Shown here: in pieces, positions 1 to 12,149 of the stretch
How positions within the stretch are numbered: position 1 is the stretch's first letter
Layout of the letters: every line of letters starts with the position of its first letter
Assembly (NCBI GenBank): GCA_023091735.1
Contig: JALKBU010000011.1
Coordinates: forward strand, 81,407 to 145,406
DNA: 64,000 bases
Source of the DNA: Trichomonas tenax
Taxonomy: Eukaryota; Parabasalia; Trichomonadida; Trichomonadidae
Direction: 5' to 3'
Notes under the pieces: model-generated
Databases searched by the model: none
Seen by the model: only the letters and a program-made list of their open reading frames with translations
What the model was told of the DNA's origin: nothing
Made by a program: the position numbers and the translations under genes

Positions 1-2
1 GC

Positions 3-3000
3 TTGGAGTTCTCTGGACAGGAAAATGACAATATTTTTAGTGTGTCATTCGATGATGCTCCTCTTTCTTTGGAATTTACCAGCGATTTGTTTAATTCTGA
101 GCAAGCTAAACAAAAACAACGGATAAACCTGCCCGAAGACTCCATCATAGGATGCATTATGTCGGATCCTTCATTTTACACTTCACTAAATTCTCTTGAA
201 GATGTCTGGATGAATATTTTGATTCCATTATTCAAGGGTTCTGTAGAAACAGGGTCATACTATCAAATATTACTTACAGAGTACTTCAAGTTCTTGTATG
301 ATCGATCGAAAAACACATTCAAGGACGAAGAAGTGAGAAGAACCCTATTAAACGAAGTTATCAACGGAAAACGTAGAAATTTGAATCGCCTTTTCACATC
401 TCAGAGCTCTGATTGCATAAATATTGAAGAAAAAAACATACAACGGATAGATTCAATCAAACTAATTTCAAATCTTCTTCACGAGTACTTAAAAAACGAA
501 ACCAACATCAAAATTCAACAAAACCAAATACACAGATTGATATCAAAGAAGATTTGCGATATTTTAGAAAGCAAGCACGAAATTCCAGATCTAAATGATG
601 CCTTAGCATGGTCAATTTTCTCAGGTGACATTACACCAATGATTGTAACCTTACGTATATTAATGACAGACTACTTTGGAAATACAATATTAACAAATTT
701 CGATTTATCATTTCTGGAAGAACAGTTCAAAAATTTCGAATTACTTAATGCTGTTCCCAATATTTGCCAAGGCACAATTGAAGGCTCAAAAACTATTACT
801 AACCCGAAAATATCTTCAACATTAACTTCATCATCTGTTGCATGTGATGGTAACTATCTTTATATTCTCATAAAACCAACAATAATCGAACAAATATCGT
901 TATCGAAATCTATTTCGAATGAAGCGACTAGATATGCATCGAAAGAAATACAAATTCCTAAAAATGAAAGATTCGAAATGGGAATTGTACACTCTAACAA
1001 CAGAATTATAATGCTTGGACAATACGTACATGATTACAAAGTATTAAAAACGTCACCGCTTGATGAAGAAAAAAAGATTAAAAACATCAAAATTCCACAG
1101 CCTTATTGCAGCGACGGACACTACATCTACTCAATTATAGGCTCCAAAGTACATATTCACTACTTTGACGGAAATAATTTAGAATTACTTCGAAAAGTTA
1201 AATTGGATGATTATGGACATTGCCTTAATGAAGAAATGTCGAAAAAAGTTGTTCCACCACTAAATGGAACATTTTTATTATCAAATGGCATAACATTATC
1301 AATTATAAAATTTAATCCAAACAAACAGGTTTTAAATAAGTTTACGTATATAATCAGACACTTCAGCTTACTCGATGGATCTCACATCATGGATATCGAA
1401 ACAGTATTAAAAGCTCCTTTAATTTCGATGTGTGTTGATCCATGGAATTCCTGTATTTGGGGAATTACACCATCATCAAAGTTAAAAGTTAACGAAATAG
1501 TGAAAAAGACAGTTACACTCATTAAATTCGCATACAATGGTTCACATCCAACTTGGTTAACAGGATTAAAATCAGACCTTGTTGTCCAGTCAAAGCAAGC
1601 ATCCGAAATCTTCCATGTGAAGTCTCCTGTATCAATGTCGATATCGATCATCAATTTTATCAGTTATTTTGTTTCTCATTTTGTCGGTTCAAACATGAAC
1701 GTATTGATCCCAGCTACAGATGATCCGAGCTGTGCAGTAGCAAGAACGTTTGCCACAGGTGCTAAATTAACAATTAATGAGACTGTTAAAGTTATCAAAA
1801 TTTTACGCAATTTGTACAATGAGAAGAAGTTTGCCGGTCAGTGGACAAAGAAGCAATACCAAACTGCTATCTCAACGCTTCTTTATTTGTTAGATTTTAA
1901 TATTTCGAACTTACTCATCAATATTCCACCACCATTCAATGAAGAGGATGAAATAAGTACTGAAGTAACGTCAGTTTTGATCTCTTTATTATCAGATAAT
2001 TCATTTTCATTATCGCAACAAATAATTTACACAATTTCTCATTGTTTCGAGCAAATTATGCGTAGCAATATCAACAATATAGACGCTTCTATGATTCAAA
2101 TCTTCAAATCTCTGAATCCACTAATTTCAGTATATTTTCTATCGCGTTTTAGCGAAACATCAGTTCTTCCTTATTGCTTCTCTCAGTCAACATGCAGGAA
2201 GTTCTTCTCTCCAATTCTCAAAAGGATGACTTCATTAAACAGTGAATTTCACAGAAATGAATTCGAAATAACAAATTGCTTCATGAAGTCGCTGATGTAT
2301 GAACTGTATGAAGCATATGAAACTAACATGGGAGCAATTCCCCAAGGAAAAATAATTCTACAAGAGAACTTCCAAACATTTTCAGGAATCATTACAGAAG
2401 AAATGTTGATCCTTATAAATCAATTAGGATCACCCGCTCTTCCACAAGAAAGATTAAGATTTTTACCATTTAACAGAATCTTTTTGAAGTGGCTCTTGCT
2501 GCTTCATCCATTTGTGAAGTTCTCGAGAGTCTCATGCATCATTTTGTCACTTATGCAGCCATTGTATTCTTCATTCAACAAGAAATTGACTGCATTGAAT
2601 ATGGTCGATCCAATCAATCAAAGCAAGAATTCATTTACTTACGTTTATTCTGTCTTCTTCGACATTTATTCGCTTTACGTTGATTTGATTACATCTCTTG
2701 TTGACGGTGGCTCTGAGATTCAAGATATTCAGAAATACAAGTGGCTCATTAAATCCACCATCGCATCGGATCTAACTCCAGAGAAAGTTGATGCATTAAT
2801 GGCAAATTTTGGAAAGCCAGCCCAAGATGTCAGTCCTTTGTTGAAGAAAGGATTTTCTTTCAACTCGCTTCCTAAAGTTTCACAAACTGATGACAAATCC
2901 GATGATTTCATTGTTATGCTCATTAGTCAAAATGATGATCCGGTAATTACCAAATTGATGGATTACATTTACTCCAAGGTTTCAGATCCATCAAACAAAC

Positions 3001-6000
3001 GCTTGACACCCGAAAAGAAGCAATTTGAAAGACTTATATTCGCTTCCCTTATCAAACATCTTGGATTTGCATCAATCACAAAAGATCTTTCGTTACAACT
3101 CCAAAAAGGTGAAAAGCCAGTCATAAATCATGCCATTAGACAAGCAATCCTTCAAATATACAGAGTTAGAAGACAATTAGAAGTTACGAGACAACAGTGG
3201 CAACGCTTGGTTGATGAGGCGGAACAAAACAAGATTCCATTCAAACCAAAGTCAATCAATGAAGATTACCCAAAATTCACAAAAGAAATGATGAAGAAAT
3301 GCGTTTTCCTTCTTCATGTTCAGCCATGCGAAAGATTTATGACAGATGAAAATGACGAAGTCTTCACCCAGATGTGTAAGAATATTTCGGACTTTTTGAC
3401 AACAAGCGTTTCATTGTCCGAGTATTTCCAACTTATAAGAACAACTCAAACTGTTCAGAAGAATATCATTGCAGGTATTGGTCTCATTAATGCTGAGTTT
3501 GCGGAGAAAGATAATGATATTTGTGCCTGGTATATGATTCAGAGATTTTCCACATCTAATTCTATTGTCAATTTCTTGAAGACATTGTCAACAAAAAGTT
3601 CGCAATCTCAAGGATTTAAGACTGTCATTGAAATGATGGATCACATTAGGAACTTCACTATGACAAAATCAGAACATTTCCAGAAGAACATTTTGTTAGT
3701 TTTCCTTGCAAACTTGCTTTGTTCTATTGCATCCATTGATTCAGAACAAATCTTTGACCCATTGAATGTCCTGATTAATGAGATTATAGGACAGAAAGAC
3801 GAATTCTCCGAATCACAATTTTCATCATTGATTGCTTTCATTATTTCAACAGTTATAATTCTCATCGAAGCAAATCCAAATATTAAGAAGTCAGCTCAGT
3901 ATCCAAAACTTTGTGCAGTTTTATCCAAATATAAAGATATAGCTTACCAAAGAAAGCCCATTGGTATGCTGTTCGAACAAATCAATGCTTTCGAGAACCA
4001 AGATCCTGAAGATATCATTAAAGATTTTGCAAAAACCGATCCGAGAGAATATGTTTCGTCTTCGCAGTTCTTATTGAGATTAATCCAAAAGTCAAACAAG
4101 AAGATAACTTTACTCACTACAATCTTTAATGAAATTGCTTTAGTTGCTTCTGGCCAGAAGAGTGTTTTTGGTGCTGGTTTTGCTGATCCAAATACATTAT
4201 TACGAATGGACTCAACAAAAGATATACATATCAGGACCACAAAGATGCAACTTGGTGGTTGCCTAATATTTATATCATTGATTAGACAACTATTACTGAA
4301 AGGCGACAAAGAAGTTATTGAAATGATCAATGCAGTCTTGCTAACGAACCATGGTGTTCAATATGATAAGAAGTACATTGCAATGAATTCCCAATTGATG
4401 CTTTACGCAGCTTTCGCAATTTTGAGTAACGTCATCGATGTATTCCATTTCGGAAGTTTCATCCAAAATGAGCTTTCCAACTCAATGTACTTAGTGACAG
4501 ACTATGACAAAAAGACGATGCAACTTACTGTCTGGCAAACTCCAATCAATGGTGATACAAAGCAAGAGTCATTAACTCCATCGAACTCCACAAAAGTTTA
4601 TCAATTATTCCAATTCCAAACATCAATGTTCCCTGATTATAAGAATTTGATTCCATATTTCAAGCAATCACTCAAACCAAACGGAAGAAGTTTTGCTGAA
4701 GGCCTCAATTATTATATCATCGCTTGCTTCAAAGAATATGCACAGATTCCTGATTTTATCTCTCAAAATATTCCAGATGCTTTTAACAACTTATCTGCTA
4801 AGAGCTTCAATGTTCAATCCACAAGAGACTCATTTTTGAACATACTCAAGATTCATTTGGTGAATAGCGAGGGAGGATTTGCTTGCACAAAACCTTCTGT
4901 AATGAAATTCTATCCTGTTTCACCTTTCTTCTGCAATTCACACATGGTTGAAGAATCGGATTCACACAAATTAACATGTAATTGTGACTTTGCATCTTAC
5001 GTTACGCCACCTCTAACAAATGGAATAGTCATATTAAAGGTCAAAAGCATTGATGTTAAAAACGGAGAAATCGGACTTCTTGTTCCAGGATACAAAATTG
5101 GTGTAATAAAGAGCATTCACTTCTCAATCAACAAAGGATTCATAACAGTTAACGATGGTAAGAACACATATGAAGTTCTCAACGATCAAATATTAATAGC
5201 ATTTAACTCACACAAACGAAGCGTGACAATTCAATATGATGGCTCATCAACAATTGTTGACATGTCAAATGATTCAATCCCAATTTTCTATTGCAGCATT
5301 TATGAAGCTGGAAGCATTCACTACACACTTGATAATAGCACTAGCTTCAATAAAACCGATGACCAAGATATGTTTAATTATTCGACACTTTCTTACGAAC
5401 CTGTTTCCTTGTGTAATAAGGATGCAATTCTCCCATTGAGTAACAAGTGTGTATTTTCGAGGAAGAAGCCAAAATTGGTAAACAATAATTTCAAGGGTTT
5501 AGAGAATATTCCAAACACAATTCGAATCGATAGCGATTATAGACCTGATCTCACACATTATTACATTCAATCCGCAAGAATGCAATCATCACTCGTTCCA
5601 ACCGTTGACACTCAGAAGAAGGAAATGATTGTATATGATGCCAAAATGTTACAGCTTGCTTCTACTTCATCGCTTTGCTCGACTTCATCATTATTTGTCG
5701 GAGCAGTTAAACTGCCCAGAGTTGAATTTTCGCAGAATACAAGCATCAGTAGTTTTGCAGTTCAGTTCGGTAATATCAAGCACTTATTATTCAATAAGTA
5801 TTTCCAGATAAACCCAAGAACCAAAGAGCAAAGGATAGTTAACGAAATAACTGGAGAAGTCATTGAAATTTCCTCTGATATCTATAGTCCATCTAATTCT
5901 CTTCCTTTAATTAATCCCAACAATTATGTAATAATGCCTTCAGTTCTTGCTAATTATTTCGAAACGGCTTTGATTGATGATTTTAGATCCAATATTTACA

Positions 6001-8867
6001 CCGAATGTTACATTGCACAGTTGCTGAACTGCGGAAATAAATTCGTTGAAGTTAACAAATCCTTCCATATTGAAAAAGAAGAAGAATATATTACGATGAT
6101 GATTCACTTCTTGACTATTTCTGAGCCATTGACTTCAGATATTGTTGATTTCAATTTGAATCTTTTATCAAAGCAAACAGTCGTTTCATCAGCTACTGAT
6201 CAATATACATATGCAGCAAGATCTGTATATAACTATTATACCAGTACAAATCAGTTAGAAAAATTGATTGATCAAATGCTGAAACTATTCGAAGAAATGG
6301 TACACTCACAAAATTGGCATTATGTATTGGATGGTCATCCAGATGTTTTATTCTTGAAAGGTGAGCATGGTCCAGTTACAATTCCACCAAATTTCAACAA
6401 TATCAATAATTGGATCGGAATTGTAACCACAGGTGAAGCTAGAATCAATAGAGATACTATCAGAGATGGAGACTATACTATGATATCAGATGAAACGATC
6501 GCAGTTTCTTGGATTTCGAATGTTTCGACACTTTTGCTTATCCCATTCAATGACACAAAAACATTTTTGGGAACTTTCATCGAATTAGCTGTTTTGTTCA
6601 AGTATTTAGTATTGCTGCTCTCAGAGAATGTCAAAATTGCACAAAATATAAGAAAATCAGTTTATGCACTTGTTTTGGATTGTTTCATGTTCAAATCACC
6701 ATTCTTCTGCAGGAATGCATCCAGGGTTTTGAACTTCCTTCAGTTTCGCATCAGATCTATATGCTCTGATATCTGCGATGACTTCCTTGCAAAGCTCAAT
6801 ATTTTCGCATCATACTACAATTACTCGGCTAAATCACTTCCCGATTGCATGGGAAAGTTCATCGACGATCATCAATCATTATGGGATGAAAGAGTTCTTA
6901 TTCCATTACGTGCCGCGTTTCCAGAGTTCTTAACAGAGTCAGATAAACTCTCAATGGCCAAGGAGCATATCATTCCAAGCTTCAAGCTTCCTTCTAATAT
7001 GCTCATCGGCAAACCAAACAAACTCGCCAGCCATGTTCGACGTCTTCTTCAACCACGCACTGATATGATTGCATATCCATTCCATATATTGATCACCAGC
7101 TGGGTTGAAGTCAACCGAATGTATCCACGTTACACCATTAAAACACTGAGCGATTCAACAATTCTATTGACTTTCATACATTTTGTACCAAAATCATTCA
7201 AGATCTTATTCCACAGTGAAAATAAGAACATCAAGGAGGTTATGATACTAAATGATAATGATCGGAATGTCGAGAGATACCCAGTTACAGAAGTTTTAAC
7301 ACATGGTAACAAATCCCTCATCTTAAAGGCAATAAACTGGGCATGGCATATGATTGATTTCACACTCGAAACAACGAAATATTCAGATACGGCCGATTCA
7401 TTTATTGAGAAGAATCGTGACCATTTTGTCACCGATATGATCAAATTTGCTCTTCATTTCGACAAGTACGTTGATAATCAAATTTTGAGTGTTCTCCCAG
7501 CAGTAATATACCAGAAGTCCAGTATCAATTTGAATGATATTGTTCCATCGCTTTTCATGAAGACACGAATTTCTGAGGAAATAGCACTAATTATATTACG
7601 TGCACGTGTTTTGAACATTGTTAATTGGCTTGTTTTCAACCAAAAAATCGATTTAGCTCAGCAAGATTCCTCTGATTACTTAATCGATTTCGTATCCATT
7701 CCTCTTAAGATGATCAAATTCCGTAGATTGATTGATTCCAAGTCAAATGGAAAATATGCTAGTTTTTCTGTTGACAGGAAGCATTCATTTGAGCTCAGAG
7801 AGAATCTATCACAAAATTTCGAAACATCAATTATTGCTCAACTCACAAAGATTGGCATAACAGAGCTCAGATGCAAAGATCGTCCATGGCGTGTCAAATT
7901 CGTCGGCGAAGATGCAATTGATGCTGGTGGTCCAACAAATGAGTTATTTGGCGAAGCTGCAACTGATTTCTGTTGCCCACAATGTGGACTTGTTATACAG
8001 ACACCAAATGGAAGAAACGGAATCGGCCAGTATCGTGAAGCTGTCATTCCATTCCCGAATCCAAAGGTCAAGAACGCAAATAATAAGTATTTTACTGCAG
8101 GTGCTTTAATTGCTATGTGTGTAAGAACATCTCTGGTTCAAGACTTTAACTTACCACCACTCGTGTGGGAATACTTGACTCGAAAGAAATTTGATATCAA
8201 GCTTCTTTATGACATTGATCAGAACTTCAAGGTTCTTATGGATTCTCTCAGCGAAGCTGCGAAACAAACACTTGATCAATTCACATTCTCACGTCAATTC
8301 AATCTCAAATTTGTAATCAATAACATCGCTGGCCAGGAGTGTCCACTTGTTCCAAATGGTCGTAACATTCCTGTTACTGCAGATAATGTCCTTAAGTTTA
8401 TCGTTCATGCCAAAGAATTCCGTATCAATGAACTCACTGCCATTTTGGAGCATATGCGCAAAGGTCTTTGGAGCAACTTTAATTTCAATGCTCCATCATT
8501 TTTGGATTCATTTACACTTCAATACGCTTCTTGTGGTGAGAGTGAAATTTCCGCCCAAAAGTTCAAGACCATTATTAGTTTCTCCGGAGTCAGTGATACT
8601 TATCGCCGATGGCTGCTTAACTCGATTTCACGTTACAATTTAGAAGAAAGAATGGCATTGTTTAAGTTTATTACAGGAAGAAGCAGACTTCCTATTGATC
8701 ATAGTTCTTTCTCTATTACTGTTGACTCATATATGGGCAGAGATCTTATGCCATCTGCATCGACTTGTTTCAATCAGCTTCACCTTCCACAGTATTCATC
8801 AGAAGAAAAGCTTTATAGTATGGTTAAGGTTGCAGCTTTGTATGCAGGCACAATGGAAAACAACTAA
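3..8867 (+). CDS. Giant HECT-type E3 ubiquitin ligase, 5' end outside window
   Basis: The frame is open from the window edge and the first codon here (TTG) is not a start, so the N-terminus is missing; 2954 residues are visible. The last ~350 residues form a HECT domain, which takes ubiquitin from an E2 onto a cysteine and passes it to a substrate. Seen directly: the GEDAIDAGGPTNELF signature near the start of the domain and the C-lobe motif STCFNQLHLP with catalytic Cys at about visible residue 2922, 33 residues before the end, as usual for the family. A CPQCG pair lies inside the domain. The long N-terminal part is mostly alpha-helical; the stretch around residues 280-500 has repeated short strands (CDGNYLYIL, CSDGHYIYSI) like a beta-propeller or kelch-like module. 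The substrate cannot be told. The HECT call is secure; the subfamily is not. Confidence 0.95.
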   Translation: MEFSGQENDNIFSVSFDDAPLSLEFTSDLFNSEQAKQKQRINLPEDSIIGCIMSDPSFYTSLNSLEDVWMNILIPLFKGSVETGSYYQILLTEYFKFLYDRSKNTFKDEEVRRTLLNEVINGKRRNLNRLFTSQSSDCINIEEKNIQRIDSIKLISNLLHEYLKNETNIKIQQNQIHRLISKKICDILESKHEIPDLNDALAWSIFSGDITPMIVTLRILMTDYFGNTILTNFDLSFLEEQFKNFELLNAVPNICQGTIEGSKTITNPKISSTLTSSSVACDGNYLYILIKPTIIEQISLSKSISNEATRYASKEIQIPKNERFEMGIVHSNNRIIMLGQYVHDYKVLKTSPLDEEKKIKNIKIPQPYCSDGHYIYSIIGSKVHIHYFDGNNLELLRKVKLDDYGHCLNEEMSKKVVPPLNGTFLLSNGITLSIIKFNPNKQVLNKFTYIIRHFSLLDGSHIMDIETVLKAPLISMCVDPWNSCIWGITPSSKLKVNEIVKKTVTLIKFAYNGSHPTWLTGLKSDLVVQSKQASEIFHVKSPVSMSISIINFISYFVSHFVGSNMNVLIPATDDPSCAVARTFATGAKLTINETVKVIKILRNLYNEKKFAGQWTKKQYQTAISTLLYLLDFNISNLLINIPPPFNEEDEISTEVTSVLISLLSDNSFSLSQQIIYTISHCFEQIMRSNINNIDASMIQIFKSLNPLISVYFLSRFSETSVLPYCFSQSTCRKFFSPILKRMTSLNSEFHRNEFEITNCFMKSLMYELYEAYETNMGAIPQGKIILQENFQTFSGIITEEMLILINQLGSPALPQERLRFLPFNRIFLKWLLLLHPFVKFSRVSCIILSLMQPLYSSFNKKLTALNMVDPINQSKNSFTYVYSVFFDIYSLYVDLITSLVDGGSEIQDIQKYKWLIKSTIASDLTPEKVDALMANFGKPAQDVSPLLKKGFSFNSLPKVSQTDDKSDDFIVMLISQNDDPVITKLMDYIYSKVSDPSNKRLTPEKKQFERLIFASLIKHLGFASITKDLSLQLQKGEKPVINHAIRQAILQIYRVRRQLEVTRQQWQRLVDEAEQNKIPFKPKSINEDYPKFTKEMMKKCVFLLHVQPCERFMTDENDEVFTQMCKNISDFLTTSVSLSEYFQLIRTTQTVQKNIIAGIGLINAEFAEKDNDICAWYMIQRFSTSNSIVNFLKTLSTKSSQSQGFKTVIEMMDHIRNFTMTKSEHFQKNILLVFLANLLCSIASIDSEQIFDPLNVLINEIIGQKDEFSESQFSSLIAFIISTVIILIEANPNIKKSAQYPKLCAVLSKYKDIAYQRKPIGMLFEQINAFENQDPEDIIKDFAKTDPREYVSSSQFLLRLIQKSNKKITLLTTIFNEIALVASGQKSVFGAGFADPNTLLRMDSTKDIHIRTTKMQLGGCLIFISLIRQLLLKGDKEVIEMINAVLLTNHGVQYDKKYIAMNSQLMLYAAFAILSNVIDVFHFGSFIQNELSNSMYLVTDYDKKTMQLTVWQTPINGDTKQESLTPSNSTKVYQLFQFQTSMFPDYKNLIPYFKQSLKPNGRSFAEGLNYYIIACFKEYAQIPDFISQNIPDAFNNLSAKSFNVQSTRDSFLNILKIHLVNSEGGFACTKPSVMKFYPVSPFFCNSHMVEESDSHKLTCNCDFASYVTPPLTNGIVILKVKSIDVKNGEIGLLVPGYKIGVIKSIHFSINKGFITVNDGKNTYEVLNDQILIAFNSHKRSVTIQYDGSSTIVDMSNDSIPIFYCSIYEAGSIHYTLDNSTSFNKTDDQDMFNYSTLSYEPVSLCNKDAILPLSNKCVFSRKKPKLVNNNFKGLENIPNTIRIDSDYRPDLTHYYIQSARMQSSLVPTVDTQKKEMIVYDAKMLQLASTSSLCSTSSLFVGAVKLPRVEFSQNTSISSFAVQFGNIKHLLFNKYFQINPRTKEQRIVNEITGEVIEISSDIYSPSNSLPLINPNNYVIMPSVLANYFETALIDDFRSNIYTECYIAQLLNCGNKFVEVNKSFHIEKEEEYITMMIHFLTISEPLTSDIVDFNLNLLSKQTVVSSATDQYTYAARSVYNYYTSTNQLEKLIDQMLKLFEEMVHSQNWHYVLDGHPDVLFLKGEHGPVTIPPNFNNINNWIGIVTTGEARINRDTIRDGDYTMISDETIAVSWISNVSTLLLIPFNDTKTFLGTFIELAVLFKYLVLLLSENVKIAQNIRKSVYALVLDCFMFKSPFFCRNASRVLNFLQFRIRSICSDICDDFLAKLNIFASYYNYSAKSLPDCMGKFIDDHQSLWDERVLIPLRAAFPEFLTESDKLSMAKEHIIPSFKLPSNMLIGKPNKLASHVRRLLQPRTDMIAYPFHILITSWVEVNRMYPRYTIKTLSDSTILLTFIHFVPKSFKILFHSENKNIKEVMILNDNDRNVERYPVTEVLTHGNKSLILKAINWAWHMIDFTLETTKYSDTADSFIEKNRDHFVTDMIKFALHFDKYVDNQILSVLPAVIYQKSSINLNDIVPSLFMKTRISEEIALIILRARVLNIVNWLVFNQKIDLAQQDSSDYLIDFVSIPLKMIKFRRLIDSKSNGKYASFSVDRKHSFELRENLSQNFETSIIAQLTKIGITELRCKDRPWRVKFVGEDAIDAGGPTNELFGEAATDFCCPQCGLVIQTPNGRNGIGQYREAVIPFPNPKVKNANNKYFTAGALIAMCVRTSLVQDFNLPPLVWEYLTRKKFDIKLLYDIDQNFKVLMDSLSEAAKQTLDQFTFSRQFNLKFVINNIAGQECPLVPNGRNIPVTADNVLKFIVHAKEFRINELTAILEHMRKGLWSNFNFNAPSFLDSFTLQYASCGESEISAQKFKTIISFSGVSDTYRRWLLNSISRYNLEERMALFKFITGRSRLPIDHSSFSITVDSYMGRDLMPSASTCFNQLHLPQYSSEEKLYSMVKVAALYAGTMENN

Positions 8868-9106
8868 TATTACTTTTTATTTTATATATTTATAAACGCG
8901 TGTTTTTATTTTTCTTTACATTAGTTGTATTTCAAATTCATTTTCTACATTATTTATGTACTTTTCTGTATGTTTTTGCATTAATTTTTAGTAGTTCAAT
9001 GTAGTTTAACTTTCCATATATCATCGGTAAATTCTAAAGTTTTGTCACAAATGTTATTTTTATAATTAATGTTTACGAAAAAAATGAAATCTAAAGTTAT
9101 TGCTTA
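8868..9106. other. Spacer between converging HECT gene and BspA-like pseudogene
   Basis: AT-rich sequence of 239 bases holding the 3' ends of two converging genes. I see no further gene or clear repeat in it. Confidence 0.5.
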
Positions 9107-11867
9107 TTAGAGGGTGATCTCTTTCTTTTCGTCATCTTCAACTTTTTTATCATCCGAATATTGATCAATTTCGATATCACTGGATTCTTGGACGATGTCA
9201 CTTTCTAAATTATCTAAAATATCAGTTGTTTGTCTTTGCTTGAGTTCGACATGGCTTTCGCTTTCTGGATCTTCTTGTTCATCATCCGAATCAATCGGTC
9301 GACTTGTAGAATTTCCACCTGTTGTAGTCCTCATGTCATTAATGTAGCTATCAGGAATAGCATGTGAAAGTTTCATGATGAATATGACAGCAATAACACC
9401 GATTGTGTGGAATTCTGATATTGATCCGATAGCCTCAAGTTGTAAATGGTCAATGAATGATGATTCTCCAATTTCTTCGAGATGAGACATATCTCCGATC
9501 TTCTCTAAATTAACCGCATCAGGGAATGTATCCTTTGTTATTGCCACCAATCCAAGAGATCCGATAATTTTGATGTTCTCGCATCCAACGAATGCACTTT
9601 CTCCGATTGTGGATAGATTTGGTAAATCTGTAATATTCTCCAAATTGCGGCAATTTTCGAATGCATTGTTTCCGATAGATTCAGCATTATGTAAGTTAGA
9701 TATTGATAGAAGTCCTGTACATTCGGAGAATGAAAAATCACCAATAGTTTTCAGTTGTTTCAATAAACTGATTGTTATGCTTTGGCAGTTATAAAATGAA
9801 TAGTCACTAATATTGACAACACTAGAAATCTCAGGAAGAGCTGAGAGTTTGGTGCAGTTAGAGAATGCTGAAACCAAAATATTATTAAGTTTCGGCATTC
9901 CACCAACATGTGTTAAGTTCACGCAGTTCATGAATGATCGTTCGTCTATGGTGATCACATTTGGAAGTTCACCAACACTCTCAAGACCGCCATAGTTATA
10001 GAATAGTTCATCTGGAATCGATTCAATATATGGCATGTCTCCGATTGATACTAATTGAGAAGCATTTGAAAATGTATTTTGTGAAATTGATGTCAGACCT
10101 AAAGATCCTATTGTTATGATATTTGTACAATTTAAGAATGTACTATCATTCAATAATAACATGTTTCCTAATACTGATAGGCTTGTGTAATCAACAAATG
10201 CTTCATTTCCCATCGATGTTACATCACTGATATAAACTTCTTCAAGTGAACTGCATCCTCTGAATGCACTTTCACCTATCACTTGAACTTTAGGAATGTT
10301 TAGAGATTTTCAGCTCGTGCATCCTTCAAAAGAGTTTCTATAAATATATGTTTTAACAATTGTACTCATATTCAATGTTAATAATCCAGTGCATGAATGG
10401 AATGCGAATGAACTAATTATGATATTGTTGTTCGATTCAATTTCATTTTCATTCTCAAAACATAAATAACTTAAACTAGTGCATGATTCAAATGCATGCT
10501 CACCAATGAAACATGGTTGACATGTGATCGAATTAGTTTGTGCACAATTTCCAATTGCATAATCTCCAATAAATTGGAATGATTTAAATATTGCTTTGAA
10601 TTCCAAATTTGTATTATTAAAGAATGAATATTCTCCAATTTTTATGAGAATATTAAATGTAATTAACTCTATTTCAGGCCTATGAATTTTAAGAGAAATC
10701 ATTTCTGGCATGGAATAGAGTTTTTGAAGGCCTTTACAATTCTGGAATGCATAGGGTCCAATTTCTTGAATACTGGGATCTCAACTTGCTGTAAAGCTAC
10801 GCAATCTTCAAATGCATGTGATTCAATTGTTTTAACATAGGCGAATAGAAAAGAAGTGAGAGATTTACATCCCGAAAAAGCATATCCTCCAATAACATAA
10901 TGGACCGAATCTGTCGATTTCTTAAAAGTTAAAACTAATCCCATCAATGCTGAACAGTTGAAAAATGAATATGGTTTAATTTCTGTAACAGGAAATCCAG
11001 ATTGGAAAGAATTCATTGATTGATTGGCAATTGGCAAATGCCGAAATTCCAATTGAAAGAATAATGGATTGTAATGGAATAATAGTTGGATCTGCAAATT
11101 CTTGATTAGAAGTACCAATGTAAACAGAATCCAGACTCAAGCATCCATCAAAGGCATTATTACCAATTGTGTTAGTTTAGCTTTGGAATTTTGTAATTGA
11201 TGAGCAATATGCGAAAGAATAATCACCAAGATATGTTAAGTTATTAAATTTCATTTTCATGTCAAGATTTGAGCAATTATAAAATGCATAATCACCGATA
11301 CTTGACATATTGTTGAATGCTAAAGTTTCGGTTTTTGGAACAAAATCTCCAACATCACTATCAAAAGTGATATCTTCATTGTTGGCATAGAAAAATATCA
11401 AATTATTGCAGTTTTGAAATGCATGCGCTCCAATTTCTAGTAAATTTGTGACCTGAATTTTACTATTTTTCACATCCTTCAAAAGCATGAGCCTCAATTA
11501 TCCAACAAAATTCATCAAATGGAATTCTTTGTAGATTTAAACCTCCATAAAACGCATATTCTCCTATTGACAATAATTCGGTACTTTCGCGAAAATTTAA
11601 CTTTGACAAACTTGTGCAGTTACAAAATGCAAATGAATTGATCGATGTCAAAGAACCATACAAAGAAATGGCAGCTAATTTAGAACAGTTCGAAAAAGAA
11701 TAATTTCCAATAGTTTTGACGTTAGGACAATAAGTCAAATCAAGAGATTTGATAAGACTGTTTTGAATGGCATTATCTCCAATACCAATCAAGCTGCTAT
11801 CCTGTGGTGCATATCTGCATTCGGTTTCTGTATTGATTCTTGTAATGTATCCATTTTCTATTGTCAC
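9107..11867 (-). pseudogene. BspA-like leucine-rich repeat surface protein, decayed
   Basis: On the minus strand the sequence reads as tandem TpLRR/LRR_5 units of about 23 residues (IGxxAFxxCxxLxxI), for example IGESAFRGCSSLEEV and IGNNAFENCRNLENI. Families of this type are trichomonad surface proteins thought to act in adhesion. The unit phase is intact but the gene is not. It is split over five frame segments by frameshifts near 11,475, 11,000 and 10,770 and by in-frame stops at 11,177-11,179 (TAA) and 10,310-10,312 (TGA); repeat units continue on both sides of every break. After the last repeat comes a short hydrophobic stretch (IGVIAVIFIMKL) and an acidic tail of ~80 residues, the usual place for a membrane anchor and cytoplasmic tail, though the helix looks shortened. 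No signal peptide is seen at the 11,867 end. The longest remaining ORF is 391 residues (9107-10282). Confidence 0.88.
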
Positions 11868-12149
11868 ATCACAGATGACGAGGCTTACACCACCTTTATC
11901 ATCTTGGGTGTGAAGGAAAAGATTAAAATCTGATGTTAATAAATTATCAATAATAAATATTAATATTTAGAGAAAACATTTTAAAAATTGAGATATAAAT
12001 TAGTGTCTGACACCAAATTTTTTAATTCAAAAATTGAACAACTATGTTTGGAATTTTGATATATTTCCAAATCAGTGTAAATCTATAAAAAATTTGAAAA
12101 ATTTGTTCAAATTAGTATACAAACAAAGTAAAATACATTTTATGGATTA
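11868..12149. other. AT-rich spacer
   Basis: A stretch of 282 bases between two minus-strand genes. It must hold the 5' side of the BspA-like pseudogene and the 3' end of the WD40-type gene. No ORF, repeat or clear Inr box was recognised. Confidence 0.4.

Noticed and set aside
11160..11180. ACTAACACAA on the minus strand, similar to the trichomonad intron 3' signal ACTAACACACAG
   Set aside because: It lacks the final CACAG, no GTATGT partner lies at a fitting distance, and the repeats read straight across after the in-frame stop.
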